DNA from: Reclinomonas americana ATCC 50394
Lineage: Eukaryota; Jakobida; Jakobea; Jakobida
Length of the DNA stretch: 64,000 nucleotides
Direction: 5' to 3'
Assembly (NCBI GenBank): GCA_048213135.1
Contig: PS015009.1
Coordinates: forward strand, 1,860,001-1,924,000
In this document: positions 52,335-60,847 of the stretch, piece by piece
How the letters are laid out: each line of letters starts with the position of its first letter
How positions within the stretch are numbered: the first letter of the stretch is position 1
Translations under genes and position numbers: made by a program
Notes under the pieces: model-generated
Seen by the model: the letters and a program-made list of their open reading frames with translations, nothing else
The model's database searches: none
What the model was told of the DNA's origin: nothing

Positions 52335-53789
52335 ATGGATATAACTACCAGCGATATAGCGTCGGCCTTTTCCGCATTCAGTCCGGCAGCCATTACCTCA
52401 ATTGATAAACTGCCACAGGCCGGGAGCGAACGTAACTATTTCCGCGTACATACAGCCGGGCGTTCTTACATAGCTACCTACGGCGCCAATATCAAGGAGA
52501 ATGAATCATTCATCTATTTCTCAGATCATTTTCATTCGAAGGGGATATGCACGCCGGAGATCTATTATATAAACGATAAAAGAAACATCTATATACAGGA
52601 GGATTTCGGCGATCTTTCTTTACTACAGCAACTGGAAACGGAAGGTTTTACCGAACATGTATATGAACTGTACCGCAAAAGCCTGGAGCAACTGGTGATC
52701 TTGCAGGTTCGCGGAGACCAGGGACTGGATTATGACAAATGCCTTACCAATGCGGCTTTTGGTAAACAAGCCATCATGGCTGATCTGCTCTACTTTAAAT
52801 ATTATTTCCTGGACGCATTGCGCCGCCCTTACGATAAGCAGAAACTGATCGATGACTTTGAAGCGCTGAGCACCTATCTTTCTTATACCGAGTATAAATA
52901 TTTTATGTTCCGCGATTTCCAGAGCAGGAACATCATGGTAACGCCGGATGAAAACGTACATTTCATCGACTACCAGGGCGGTATGAAAGGGGCTCCGCAG
53001 TATGATGTGGCGTCGCTGCTCTCACAGGCACGTGCTAACCTGCCCGAGGACTGGAAGAAAAGACTGCTGGAAGATTATATCGACGCGTTTGAAAAAGAAG
53101 TAGGGCAGAAAGTGGACCGCGATGTATTCCGCAGCCAGTATAACGGTTACGTACTCATACGCATGTTGCAGGTGCTGGGCGCTTATGGCTTCCGCGGGCT
53201 TTTTGAACGCAAAGCGCATTTCCTTACCAGCATACCGCTGGCGCTGGAAAATCTGAAAGGATTTGTTACTACACAAAGCATCGGCATAGCCGTTCCGGAA
53301 TTTAAAAAAGTACTGGAGTTGTGTATCAGTGATGAAGTGGTACAGGAATTCACTTATGTAAAAGCCACACCCGATACACCACTGGTCGTTACCATCAACA
53401 GCTTTTCCTTTCTTAAGTCAGGTTATCCTAAAGATATCACCGGCAATGGTGGCGGTTTTGTGTTCGATTGCCGTGGCATACTTAACCCGGGCAGGATAAC
53501 GGAATACAAACAACTCACCGGCAGGGACAAATCTGTAAAAGATTATCTCGAACAGGAAACGCAAATGCCCGAATTCCTTTCCAATATCTATAACCTTGTT
53601 GACATCGCAGTAGAGGATTACATCAAAAGAGGATTCGAGAACCTGGTGATCAACTTCGGTTGTACAGGCGGGCAACACCGCAGCGTATATGCCGCCGATG
53701 CGGTGGCCAGGCATCTCCGGAATAAATTCGGTATCAGGTACCGCCTCAATCATATGGAACAGGATATCCACGAAAGCAAAGGCATATGA
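52335..53789 (+). CDS. AmgK-like sugar kinase fused to a RapZ C-terminal domain
   Basis: A 484-residue fusion. Residues about 1-330 form an aminoglycoside-phosphotransferase-type kinase with FRDFQSRNIMV near 196 (catalytic Asp) and HFIDYQGG near 212 (Mg2+ Asp), as in AmgK, the anomeric kinase for MurNAc/GlcNAc. Residues about 348-484 match the RapZ C-terminal domain, including INFGCTGGQHRSVYAADAVARHL. In RapZ this domain binds glucosamine-6-phosphate. ATG 52335 is used; frames upstream lie over a terminator. The stop overlaps the murU-like start by 4 bases. Confidence 0.85.
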   Translation: MDITTSDIASAFSAFSPAAITSIDKLPQAGSERNYFRVHTAGRSYIATYGANIKENESFIYFSDHFHSKGICTPEIYYINDKRNIYIQEDFGDLSLLQQLETEGFTEHVYELYRKSLEQLVILQVRGDQGLDYDKCLTNAAFGKQAIMADLLYFKYYFLDALRRPYDKQKLIDDFEALSTYLSYTEYKYFMFRDFQSRNIMVTPDENVHFIDYQGGMKGAPQYDVASLLSQARANLPEDWKKRLLEDYIDAFEKEVGQKVDRDVFRSQYNGYVLIRMLQVLGAYGFRGLFERKAHFLTSIPLALENLKGFVTTQSIGIAVPEFKKVLELCISDEVVQEFTYVKATPDTPLVVTINSFSFLKSGYPKDITGNGGGFVFDCRGILNPGRITEYKQLTGRDKSVKDYLEQETQMPEFLSNIYNLVDIAVEDYIKRGFENLVINFGCTGGQHRSVYAADAVARHLRNKFGIRYRLNHMEQDIHESKGI

Positions 53790-54502
53790 AAGCGATCATC
53801 TTCAGCGCGGGGCTGGGTACCCGGTTCAAACCCTGGACAGACAAGCATCCTAAAGCGCTGGCCCCGGTGAATGGAAAATCATTGTTACAACGGAATGTAG
53901 AATACCTGCAGCAATACGGTGTTACTGATGTGGTGGTGAATGTGCATCATTTTGCGCAACAGATCATTGACGCGGTTGATATTGCCAAAGGCTGGGGCAG
54001 CAGGATCACGATCAGCGACGAAACAAACGAAGTGCTGGAAACAGGAGGCGGACTTTTAAAAGCAAGACCATTACTGGAAGACGGCGAACCCTTTATTTCC
54101 CTGAATGTCGATATCCTTACCAATCTTGATATCAGTAAACTGCTGCAGTTTCACCGGAAGCACCGGCCACTCATTTCTTTTGGCATTACCAGCCGGAAAA
54201 CATCCCGCAATTTTTTATTTGATGATGAGGCCAGGTTGTGCGGCTGGGCCAATAACCAAACCGGCGAGAAAAAAATAATGATCGATAAACCCGGCTTATC
54301 AGAGATGGCTTACAGTTGCGTAGTGGTATTTGAACAGGCGGTTTTTGATCTAATACCTCAGCGCGGGAAATTTTCATTAACGGAAACCTACCTCAGCCTG
54401 GCGAAAGAACATTTGATACTGGGCTACGATCATACCGGTGATAAACTGGTAGATGTGGGTAAACCTGAAAGTATGGCCGTGGCTGAACAACTGTTCCCCT
54501 GA
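53786..54502 (+). CDS. murU: MurU-like nucleotidyltransferase
   Basis: A 238-residue sugar-1-phosphate nucleotidyltransferase with FSAGLGTRFKPWTDKHPKALAPVNGKSLL at residue 6, NVDILTNLD near 108 and LVDVGKPES near the end. Overlap with the AmgK-like gene (ATGA) shows coupled translation. The pair matches the AmgK-MurU cell-wall recycling route, which turns MurNAc into UDP-MurNAc and bypasses de novo synthesis. Confidence 0.85.
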   Translation: MKAIIFSAGLGTRFKPWTDKHPKALAPVNGKSLLQRNVEYLQQYGVTDVVVNVHHFAQQIIDAVDIAKGWGSRITISDETNEVLETGGGLLKARPLLEDGEPFISLNVDILTNLDISKLLQFHRKHRPLISFGITSRKTSRNFLFDDEARLCGWANNQTGEKKIMIDKPGLSEMAYSCVVVFEQAVFDLIPQRGKFSLTETYLSLAKEHLILGYDHTGDKLVDVGKPESMAVAEQLFP

Positions 54503-54510
54503 TCTTCTTT

Positions 54511-55416
54511 TTAAAACGACTCATCCGTCAGCTCCCTGTTCAATGCCGCACCTGCCATGGAACCTGTGGCGACAGCAAACGCCACCGACCTCATGGGCTG
54601 GGAATTATCGCCGCAGGCAAAAACACCGGGCACGGTCGTTTTCTGCTGTACATCTACCTGTATATATCCCTGTTCTGTAAGGGCACAACCCAGCTCCGCC
54701 GGTATCCCGGAATGCTGAACAAAGGGAGGTCTTGTATAAAGCGCACTGACAGCTGCTTTTGTATTGTCCTTAAAAACAAGGTTGCGTATGCTTCCCTGTT
54801 GCTGTTCAATGTGATCAATTGGGGTTTCTATGATGCGGACACGAGGGCTGATCTTTTCGGTTTGTTCCCGGGTTAATATGGATGCGCCGTTGGTAAACAG
54901 GGTGAGGTCATTTGTCCAGTTGCTGATCATCTTCGAAAATTCAAATCCGTATTCTCCATTACCCAGTATCCCGGTTTTTTGATCGCGTACTTCATAGCCA
55001 TGACAGTAAGGGCAATGGATGACAGAGATGCCCCAGCATGCTTTGATACCTTCTATGTCGGGCAATATATCTTTTATGCCGGTGGCCAGTACGATCTTTT
55101 TTGAGATGAAGCGGTCGCCTGCGCCGGTCATCACCTCAAAACCTGTTGCTGTTTTAACTGCCGACGCGGCTGTACCTTCATAAAATGTTACCGTTTTGTA
55201 GGCCGATACCTGTTCCCTGGCAATGCCGCTGATCACGGCAGGAGTTTGTCCATCCTGTGTAAGAAAATTATGGGAGTGGGGCGTAGCGCTGTTGCAGGGT
55301 TGGCCACTGTCTATGAGTAGTACCTGCCGGAGCGCCCTGCCCAGGCTCATCGCGGCGGAAAGCCCTGCATAACTACCGCCGATTATGATCACCTCAAAAC
55401 CAGTTTTACCTGTCAT
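54511..55416 (-). CDS. Thioredoxin-reductase-like flavoprotein
   Basis: A 301-residue FAD/NAD(P)-dependent oxidoreductase. The FAD motif is VIIIGGSYAGLSAAMSLGRA near residue 9, the redox pair is VIHCPYCHGYEVRD near 132, the NADP region is TGILGNGEYGFEF, and the C-terminal FAD motif is GVFACGDNSQPM. Thioredoxin reductases usually have CATC or CAVC; CPYC resembles related families acting on other substrates. A 13-bp perfect inverted repeat sits just upstream. Confidence 0.88.
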   Translation of the reverse strand: MTGKTGFEVIIIGGSYAGLSAAMSLGRALRQVLLIDSGQPCNSATPHSHNFLTQDGQTPAVISGIAREQVSAYKTVTFYEGTAASAVKTATGFEVMTGAGDRFISKKIVLATGIKDILPDIEGIKACWGISVIHCPYCHGYEVRDQKTGILGNGEYGFEFSKMISNWTNDLTLFTNGASILTREQTEKISPRVRIIETPIDHIEQQQGSIRNLVFKDNTKAAVSALYTRPPFVQHSGIPAELGCALTEQGYIQVDVQQKTTVPGVFACGDNSQPMRSVAFAVATGSMAGAALNRELTDESF

Positions 55417-55444
55417 AATTTTTTTGTAAAGATAAGCAGGATTT

Positions 55445-55473
55445 CATAAAATGCAACTATGTTGCATTTTATG
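55445..55473. promoter_or_regulatory. Perfect inverted repeat upstream of the flavoprotein gene
   Basis: CATAAAATGCAAC (55445-55457) and GTTGCATTTTATG (55461-55473) are exact reverse complements around TAT, 28 bases before the start on the minus strand. Arm length and place suit a dimeric repressor site, for example of MarR or Rrf2 type. No regulator gene is adjacent. Confidence 0.6.
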
Positions 55474-55486
55474 ATTCGGGAAAAAT

Positions 55487-55515
55487 AAAACCCGAATCTG
55501 TGGAACCCGGGTTTT
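55487..55515 (-). terminator. Terminator after the HlyD gene
   Basis: AAAACCCG (55487-55494) pairs with CGGGTTTT (55508-55515). On the minus strand it ends in a T-rich run, closing the TolC-HlyD operon. Confidence 0.7.
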
Positions 55516-55533
55516 GCAATACGTTTTGCATGT

Positions 55534-56894
55534 CTATTTCTCGAAGAGTTCTTTCTTATCTACCGATTTCACCTGCTGACCAACTTTGAGTGATTTGCTG
55601 ATGGCCTCATACGGACCTGTCACCACTTCATCGCCTTCTTTCAGTCCTTCGGTGATCTCTATATTGTTGATGTCCTGGATGTCTGTTTTTACTTTTACTT
55701 TTTTCACTTTCCTTTCTTTGTCTACCACAAATACGATCACTTCCAGGTCATCATCTTTATTACTGTCATTATTGGGTTTGATGTCGGAGTCATCTGTTTT
55801 TTCTTTACCGCTTTTTCTTTATTGTCTTCGTTTTTATCCCTGGTGGTAACGGCGTTGATGGGAACGCTTAACACATTCGTGTGCGTTTTGGTTTGTATGT
55901 CGGCGCTGGCGCTCATGCCCGGCCTGAAAGGAAAAGTACCATGGCCGATCAGGTCGCGGTAGCTGTCGGCCAGTATCCGGATGTATACTTTATATTGAGT
56001 AACGTCGGTTGTCGTATTGGCCAGTGCGCTTTCGGTAGCGGCCCCGTTATTACTGCTGGCGATCTGCGTAACGATGCCCCTGAATTTACGGCCATTATAA
56101 GCATCCACTTCCACATTGGCACTGTCGCCAAGCTTTACTTTTGGTATATCGTTCTCACCCACATCAACCCTTACTTCAATGCCATTCATATCCGCAATAC
56201 GCATCATTTCCGTACCCACATTAAAACTGTTGCCCGCAACTTTTTCGCCTTTCTTTACATTAAGCAGCGAGATCACGCCATCACGCGGTGCGGTGATCAC
56301 GGTACGGCTGAGGTCTTTGTTTGCTTTGTCGAGGTTGGCCCTGGCGCTTTGTACACCGGCCTGGTTACCGCGGATGCCTTCCTGTGCGGCGCTGTAGTTG
56401 GCCTGTGCACTTTTAAGGTTGGATTCGGCAACATTGAACTCATTGCGGCTGATCACTTTTTCATCGAACAGCTTTTTCTGCATATCATAAGTACGCTGCG
56501 CCTGTTCCAGCTGCGCTTTCAACGCGTTGATGGCAGCCTGCGAGTTGCCTACCTGCGCCTGTGACTGTACAACACCGCTGGCGGCCTGGTTGCGCTGTAT
56601 GTCATATATATCGGCATAAATACGTGCCAGCACCTGTCCTTTTTTAACTGTGTCGCCTTCCGCCACATTCAGTTCGGTGATCTCGCCGCTGATATCCGGG
56701 CTGATCTTTACCTCCACTTCCGGGTATACCCTTCCGCTGGCATTGACGATCTCGGTGATCGTTTGCCGCTTTACTTTTTCGGTGGTCACTTTCGTTCCCT
56801 CATCTTTACCAAAAGCCCCGGTCTTGGAAAGTATCACCAGTATTACTACCAGTATACCTACCGATATCAGTATCCATTTAAGGGTCTTGCTCAT
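55534..56894 (-). pseudogene. HlyD/MacA-type periplasmic adaptor, frameshifted near the C-terminus
   Basis: Membrane-fusion protein of a tripartite efflux pump. The main frame (56894 to 55737) has an N-terminal membrane anchor (about 6-25), lipoyl halves around GDTVKKGQVLARIYADI, a coiled-coil hairpin (about 110-190) and the beta-barrel region RPGMSASADIQTKTHTNVLSVPINAV. It then drifts in a Lys-rich stretch and stops. A second frame continues LEVIVFVVDKERKVKKVKV to 55534. The switch lies between about 55797 and 55825 and needs one added base, for example in the five-T run. It follows the TolC gene by 28 bases. Confidence 0.85.
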
Positions 56895-56922
56895 GTTGCG
56901 TTGTTTATGGTTAGGCTTACAC

Positions 56923-58371
56923 TTATAATTTAAGGCCCTGGCCTTTATAAAATTCCAGCACCTTCATTTTGAATACATAGTCGAACTGGTTCAGTATATT
57001 CTGCAGGCGCTGTGTAAACAGGTTGTTCTGGTTGGTGATCAGTTCCAGCGTGCTCAGCATACCCACATCATATCTTTTCTGCGCATAGAAAAAACTGCGC
57101 TCCGCTGTTTCCAGTGCTTTTTTACCGGCATTGAACTTTTCCAGTGCTACCAGGGCGCTGTTATAGGCGCTGTAAATATCCTGCTTGGTTTTCTGGTTAT
57201 CGATGTCGCGTTGCAGTTCCAGTATTTTAATATTCACTTTCGACCTTTCATACCCGGCGCGGGCCTGCCACCCGTTGAAGATGGGAACACTGAGGCTGAG
57301 GCCGATGGATTGCCGGAAGTTATCAGAAAACTGGGTGCCGAACGCATCCGATTTAGTATAACCCAGCCTGGCGCCCTGCGACAATTCAGGAGAATACACA
57401 TCATACGTCACACCGTTCACGATCGTTACCAGCCCGGTGGGTTTGTTATTGCCCGTTGGTACCTGCTGGTAATAAGGCGTCCGCGAAGCGATGTAACCGG
57501 TACTCAGGCTGCCGAACCCACTTAAGGTAGGATAGAGCGCACTTTTAGCGGCGGCGCTGCTTTTGAAAGCCGCCTTCAGTTTGTAGTCGTTGTATTTTTG
57601 TTGCGGCAGGTTGGCAATAGCCGAAGCATATACCAGGGCGGGATCAAGATCAGCGATCTTCTCTACAAATATCTTGTCTGCCGGCGGCGTATCTATTTCG
57701 AAAGGGGCAGCCGCATCTATACTCATATACGCCTTCAGCGAAAGGAGGGAAGAAGTTACATTGCCCCTGGCTGTGATCACATTCGAACTGTCCAGTGCCA
57801 CCTGCGTTTCCAGTTCCACGGCATTCAGCTCAGGAAGGGAACCGGCGTCCACCAGTTTGCGGGTATTGTTATACTGGGCACGGCTTTGCTGTAATTGTAC
57901 TTCAGTAATTTTTACCTGCTCAATCGCCAGCAGGGTCTGCAGGTAAAGGTTGGCAACGGTAAGGGCGATATCGTTCTTGAGTTTATCCGTATTGGCTTTA
58001 GCAGCCAGTACTTCCCATTCATTGGCCGCGATCGTATTTCTTTTACTGAAGAAATTGAAGATGTCGCCGCTGGTCTGCAACTGCATATTATCCGAAATAT
58101 AACTCTGCGTGGTGAGACTGAAAGAAGTGGGATTCTGGTTACGTCCCGAGTTGAAACTGGCGCTGTTACTGAAGTTAAGGCTGGGATATTGCGACAGCCT
58201 GCTTTGCTTGAGGGTGATGCCGCTCAACTTCTCCTGCAACGCGGTTTGTTTTACGGTCAGGTTGTTTTCCATGGCATGCTGTATACACCTGAGCAGGTCC
58301 CATTTTTCCTGTGCCCGGGCTGGTAAGGTCATACCCGAAATGACCAGGAGAAGAAGTACAATATTGCGCAT
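56923..58371 (-). CDS. TolC-family outer-membrane efflux protein
   Basis: A 482-residue protein with a signal peptide (ends near LPARAQEKWD) and two outer-membrane-efflux repeats with long amphipathic helices (for example NLYLQTLLAIEQVKITEVQLQQSRAQY and ALVALEKFNAGKKALETAERSFFYAQKRYDVG). It forms the exit channel for the adaptor encoded next. No inner-membrane pump gene (MacB or RND) follows within the window, so the pump must be elsewhere. Confidence 0.92.
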   Translation of the reverse strand: MRNIVLLLLVISGMTLPARAQEKWDLLRCIQHAMENNLTVKQTALQEKLSGITLKQSRLSQYPSLNFSNSASFNSGRNQNPTSFSLTTQSYISDNMQLQTSGDIFNFFSKRNTIAANEWEVLAAKANTDKLKNDIALTVANLYLQTLLAIEQVKITEVQLQQSRAQYNNTRKLVDAGSLPELNAVELETQVALDSSNVITARGNVTSSLLSLKAYMSIDAAAPFEIDTPPADKIFVEKIADLDPALVYASAIANLPQQKYNDYKLKAAFKSSAAAKSALYPTLSGFGSLSTGYIASRTPYYQQVPTGNNKPTGLVTIVNGVTYDVYSPELSQGARLGYTKSDAFGTQFSDNFRQSIGLSLSVPIFNGWQARAGYERSKVNIKILELQRDIDNQKTKQDIYSAYNSALVALEKFNAGKKALETAERSFFYAQKRYDVGMLSTLELITNQNNLFTQRLQNILNQFDYVFKMKVLEFYKGQGLKL

Positions 58372-58645
58372 ATCTACAAAAATATAATTTCCTTTTGTAA
58401 AACGCCGGGCATTTATATAAATGGAACGGTCTGCCCGGGGAGTTCATTTTACCGGGGTATCCGAAAGTATTCGTGGACTTTTCCGGCCCCGGTTGACTAT
58501 AAAAGCTGTTTACAGGGGTATTTTTCAAATAATTTGTCTTTTAAGGCATCCTTTCTCTTCTGGGAACTGTCTTAGTTGATATCATTCGTCCTTATCCTGG
58601 CCTGCCTCACCACGCTCATTATTGTTGACCAAGAAATGCAGGAGT

Positions 58646-59551
58646 ATGTTAATAGAGCAGGATCATTTTCAGTTTATAACGGAAGGGATAAGGCCGGTAG
58701 CCGATGGCGCAGACCGGGTATATTATACAGAAGCACGGGATCATTATGATGAACGGGCTTTCCGCAATTTCAGTATTAAAATACCGCAGCACGGGACTGT
58801 GCTGTTCGAGACCGGCAGTAATAATTTTGAACTGGAGCCGGGGTGCTACCTGCTGGCACGGGCTCAACAGGGAAAGATGGTAATTGAATCGGCACAACCG
58901 GCACGCTGTATTTGTATCGATATCAGCAAAGCTACCATCAGGCAGGCCATTACTACGCTGGAAGCATCGGGCAATTTGCCGGTAGATTTGTTCAGTGCGG
59001 ATTATTTTTTTTCTCCCGATTTTTTTGAGAGCACCTATCCTTTGCGGGGCAATGACCTGGGTACGGCGCTGAATAACCTAGGAGGCAACCTGCTGCATAA
59101 TAAGGTAAGTATATCCATAACTACATTTCAAAACCTTGCGCGGGAACTGGTATTGCATGAGTATCATAACCTGCTTTGCCTGGGCAGGCTCAAGGCCCGC
59201 AGGGCGGGAACCAGGAAAGGCCTGCTTTCCCGTTTGTGGAAGGCCCGTTCTTTTATGGATGAACATTACCTGCGTAATCCACCGATACCCGAAGTGGCGG
59301 CACATTGCAATATGTCCGGGTTTTACTTTTTCAGGAGTTTCAAACAGGCATTTGAAGTAACGCCCTACGAATACATAACGGCCAAACGCCTGGCGCACGC
59401 CCAAAAATTGCTGTTTAATGATATTTCCCTTACTGCGATAGCCGTCACCTGCGGTTTCCCGGATGTATTTACTTTCAGTAAAGCGTTTAAGAAATGTAAC
59501 GGGCTCTCTCCTTCCAAATTCAGGCTGGCATATAATAGTAAGGCCGTATAA
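58646..59551 (+). CDS. AraC-family transcriptional regulator
   Basis: A 301-residue regulator with a cupin-like N-terminal half and a C-terminal AraC double HTH (about 205-298: SRLWKARSFMDEHYLRNPPIPEVAAHCNMSGFYFFRSFKQAF and LNDISLTAIAVTCGFPDVFTFSKAFKK in outline). ATG 58646 is chosen over an in-frame TTG at 58622. It is divergent from the tolC gene, so it may control the efflux genes; the effector is unknown. Confidence 0.9.
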   Translation: MLIEQDHFQFITEGIRPVADGADRVYYTEARDHYDERAFRNFSIKIPQHGTVLFETGSNNFELEPGCYLLARAQQGKMVIESAQPARCICIDISKATIRQAITTLEASGNLPVDLFSADYFFSPDFFESTYPLRGNDLGTALNNLGGNLLHNKVSISITTFQNLARELVLHEYHNLLCLGRLKARRAGTRKGLLSRLWKARSFMDEHYLRNPPIPEVAAHCNMSGFYFFRSFKQAFEVTPYEYITAKRLAHAQKLLFNDISLTAIAVTCGFPDVFTFSKAFKKCNGLSPSKFRLAYNSKAV

Positions 59552-59774
59552 TAAAAAGGGCAGGTAGTTGAAACCACCCACCGATTATGTAAACTTTAAT
59601 CGTTCACATGAGAAGAATATAAATTTCTTTTGGCTGGTTCAGTTTCTCAAATGGAAAGCGAAACTAGCGCCCCCTGCCATTATGAACAACTGTTTTATTT
59701 CTTATTGATGTTAAACGAGTTTGTGGTAACAGATAAATGGAGTGGCTGCTTTTTTTAGCACTTTTAGACAAACG

Positions 59775-60542
59775 TTAATGTTCTTCGATCCATTCGCGGA
59801 GCCTGTAAAAGTTCCGCTGACCGATTTCGAGTTCCAGGTTACTGGCGATATCGAGTACGATGATAAACCTGCCCTTTCCCGACTGTGTAATTCGTTTAAT
59901 GAATTTTTTATTGATAATGAACTGGCGGCTGGCGCGGAAAAACGAAAAGGGGCTCAGGTGACTTTCCAGTTCTATAAGCGTGGTTTGTATGGTGAATTTG
60001 GTGCCGTCCCTGTCGTAACCGAAAGTGAGTTTGTTGTCGCTGTAAAACGCGGCGATACTGTCGGTATTCACAGGCTGGTAATCTTTTCCTTTTTTGATCA
60101 GGAATGTTCTTGAGGTGCTGTTGCTGTTTTTGCCATTGATCTTTCCCGCCCGTTCTTTTTTTACAAATTTTCTTACGGTTTCTATTCTCTTCAGTTTTTT
60201 ATCGAGCTGTCCGGCAGTGATCGGCAATAAAATGTATTCAAAAACCAGGTTCCTGGCCGTGTTTGCATACGGCGCAATCGTTTCGGAGAATACGAAAAGC
60301 GGTGCCGGGAAGGATTTTCCGGTGCTTTCCATTGCTTCAAAAGCGGCCTGGTCGGTGGCCAGGAAATCCATTTCATCAGGGTGAGGTTCTGCATTAAGCA
60401 GGTCATATACAGAGGTATAGGTCTTAAGCAGGAGTACGGAAGTAGGCGTATCGCGGAAACAATTTTTGATGATCTCCGCGGAGCTGGCATTACCACAGGC
60501 TATACAAAACCTGAGGGCATTCGATAAGGTTGGGGTTGACAT
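59775..60542 (-). CDS. LytTR-domain DNA-binding protein
   Basis: A 255-residue protein with an N-terminal receiver-like half (about 1-120) lacking a clear phosphoacceptor aspartate, and a C-terminal LytTR domain (about 155-255: LIKKGKDYQPVNTDSIAAFYSDNKLTF, HLSPFSFFRASRQFIINKKFI). ATG 60542 is preferred because the frame upstream is Cys/Thr-rich and unlike the family. It is divergent from the SusC-like receptor gene and may regulate it. Confidence 0.85.
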   Translation of the reverse strand: MSTPTLSNALRFCIACGNASSAEIIKNCFRDTPTSVLLLKTYTSVYDLLNAEPHPDEMDFLATDQAAFEAMESTGKSFPAPLFVFSETIAPYANTARNLVFEYILLPITAGQLDKKLKRIETVRKFVKKERAGKINGKNSNSTSRTFLIKKGKDYQPVNTDSIAAFYSDNKLTFGYDRDGTKFTIQTTLIELESHLSPFSFFRASRQFIINKKFIKRITQSGKGRFIIVLDIASNLELEIGQRNFYRLREWIEEH

Positions 60543-60847
60543 ACAAACATAATTATGGGTTAAGCGGGTACATAGTTTATATAGAGTGGTGAAACAAAAG
60601 AAAAGTTGCAATGGTGATTAAATTGTTTTCCTGCTCGGCCTTCCTGTGCGCCGGATTGCGTTGCGGAAACGGTTTTTATGCATGTCAAATTATGCTTCTT
60701 TTTTTCTTCATTCTGAAATTTTCGACACTCACATCTGCATAGTATTCTCTCGCTCTTTTCGCTGCTTTTTCAGTGCATCATATTCGTTAATTAACATGCC
60801 CTTAGTAATTAAGGATCGAAAATCCATTAACTAAACTTTTATCATTT
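60543..60847. other. Intergenic region between LytTR and SusC-like genes
   Basis: About 305 bases, AT-rich. It should carry the divergent promoters of the LytTR gene and the receptor. I see no RNA gene, terminator or convincing frame. The last 25 bases (TTAACTAAACTTTTATCATT) lead directly to the receptor start. Confidence 0.4.
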
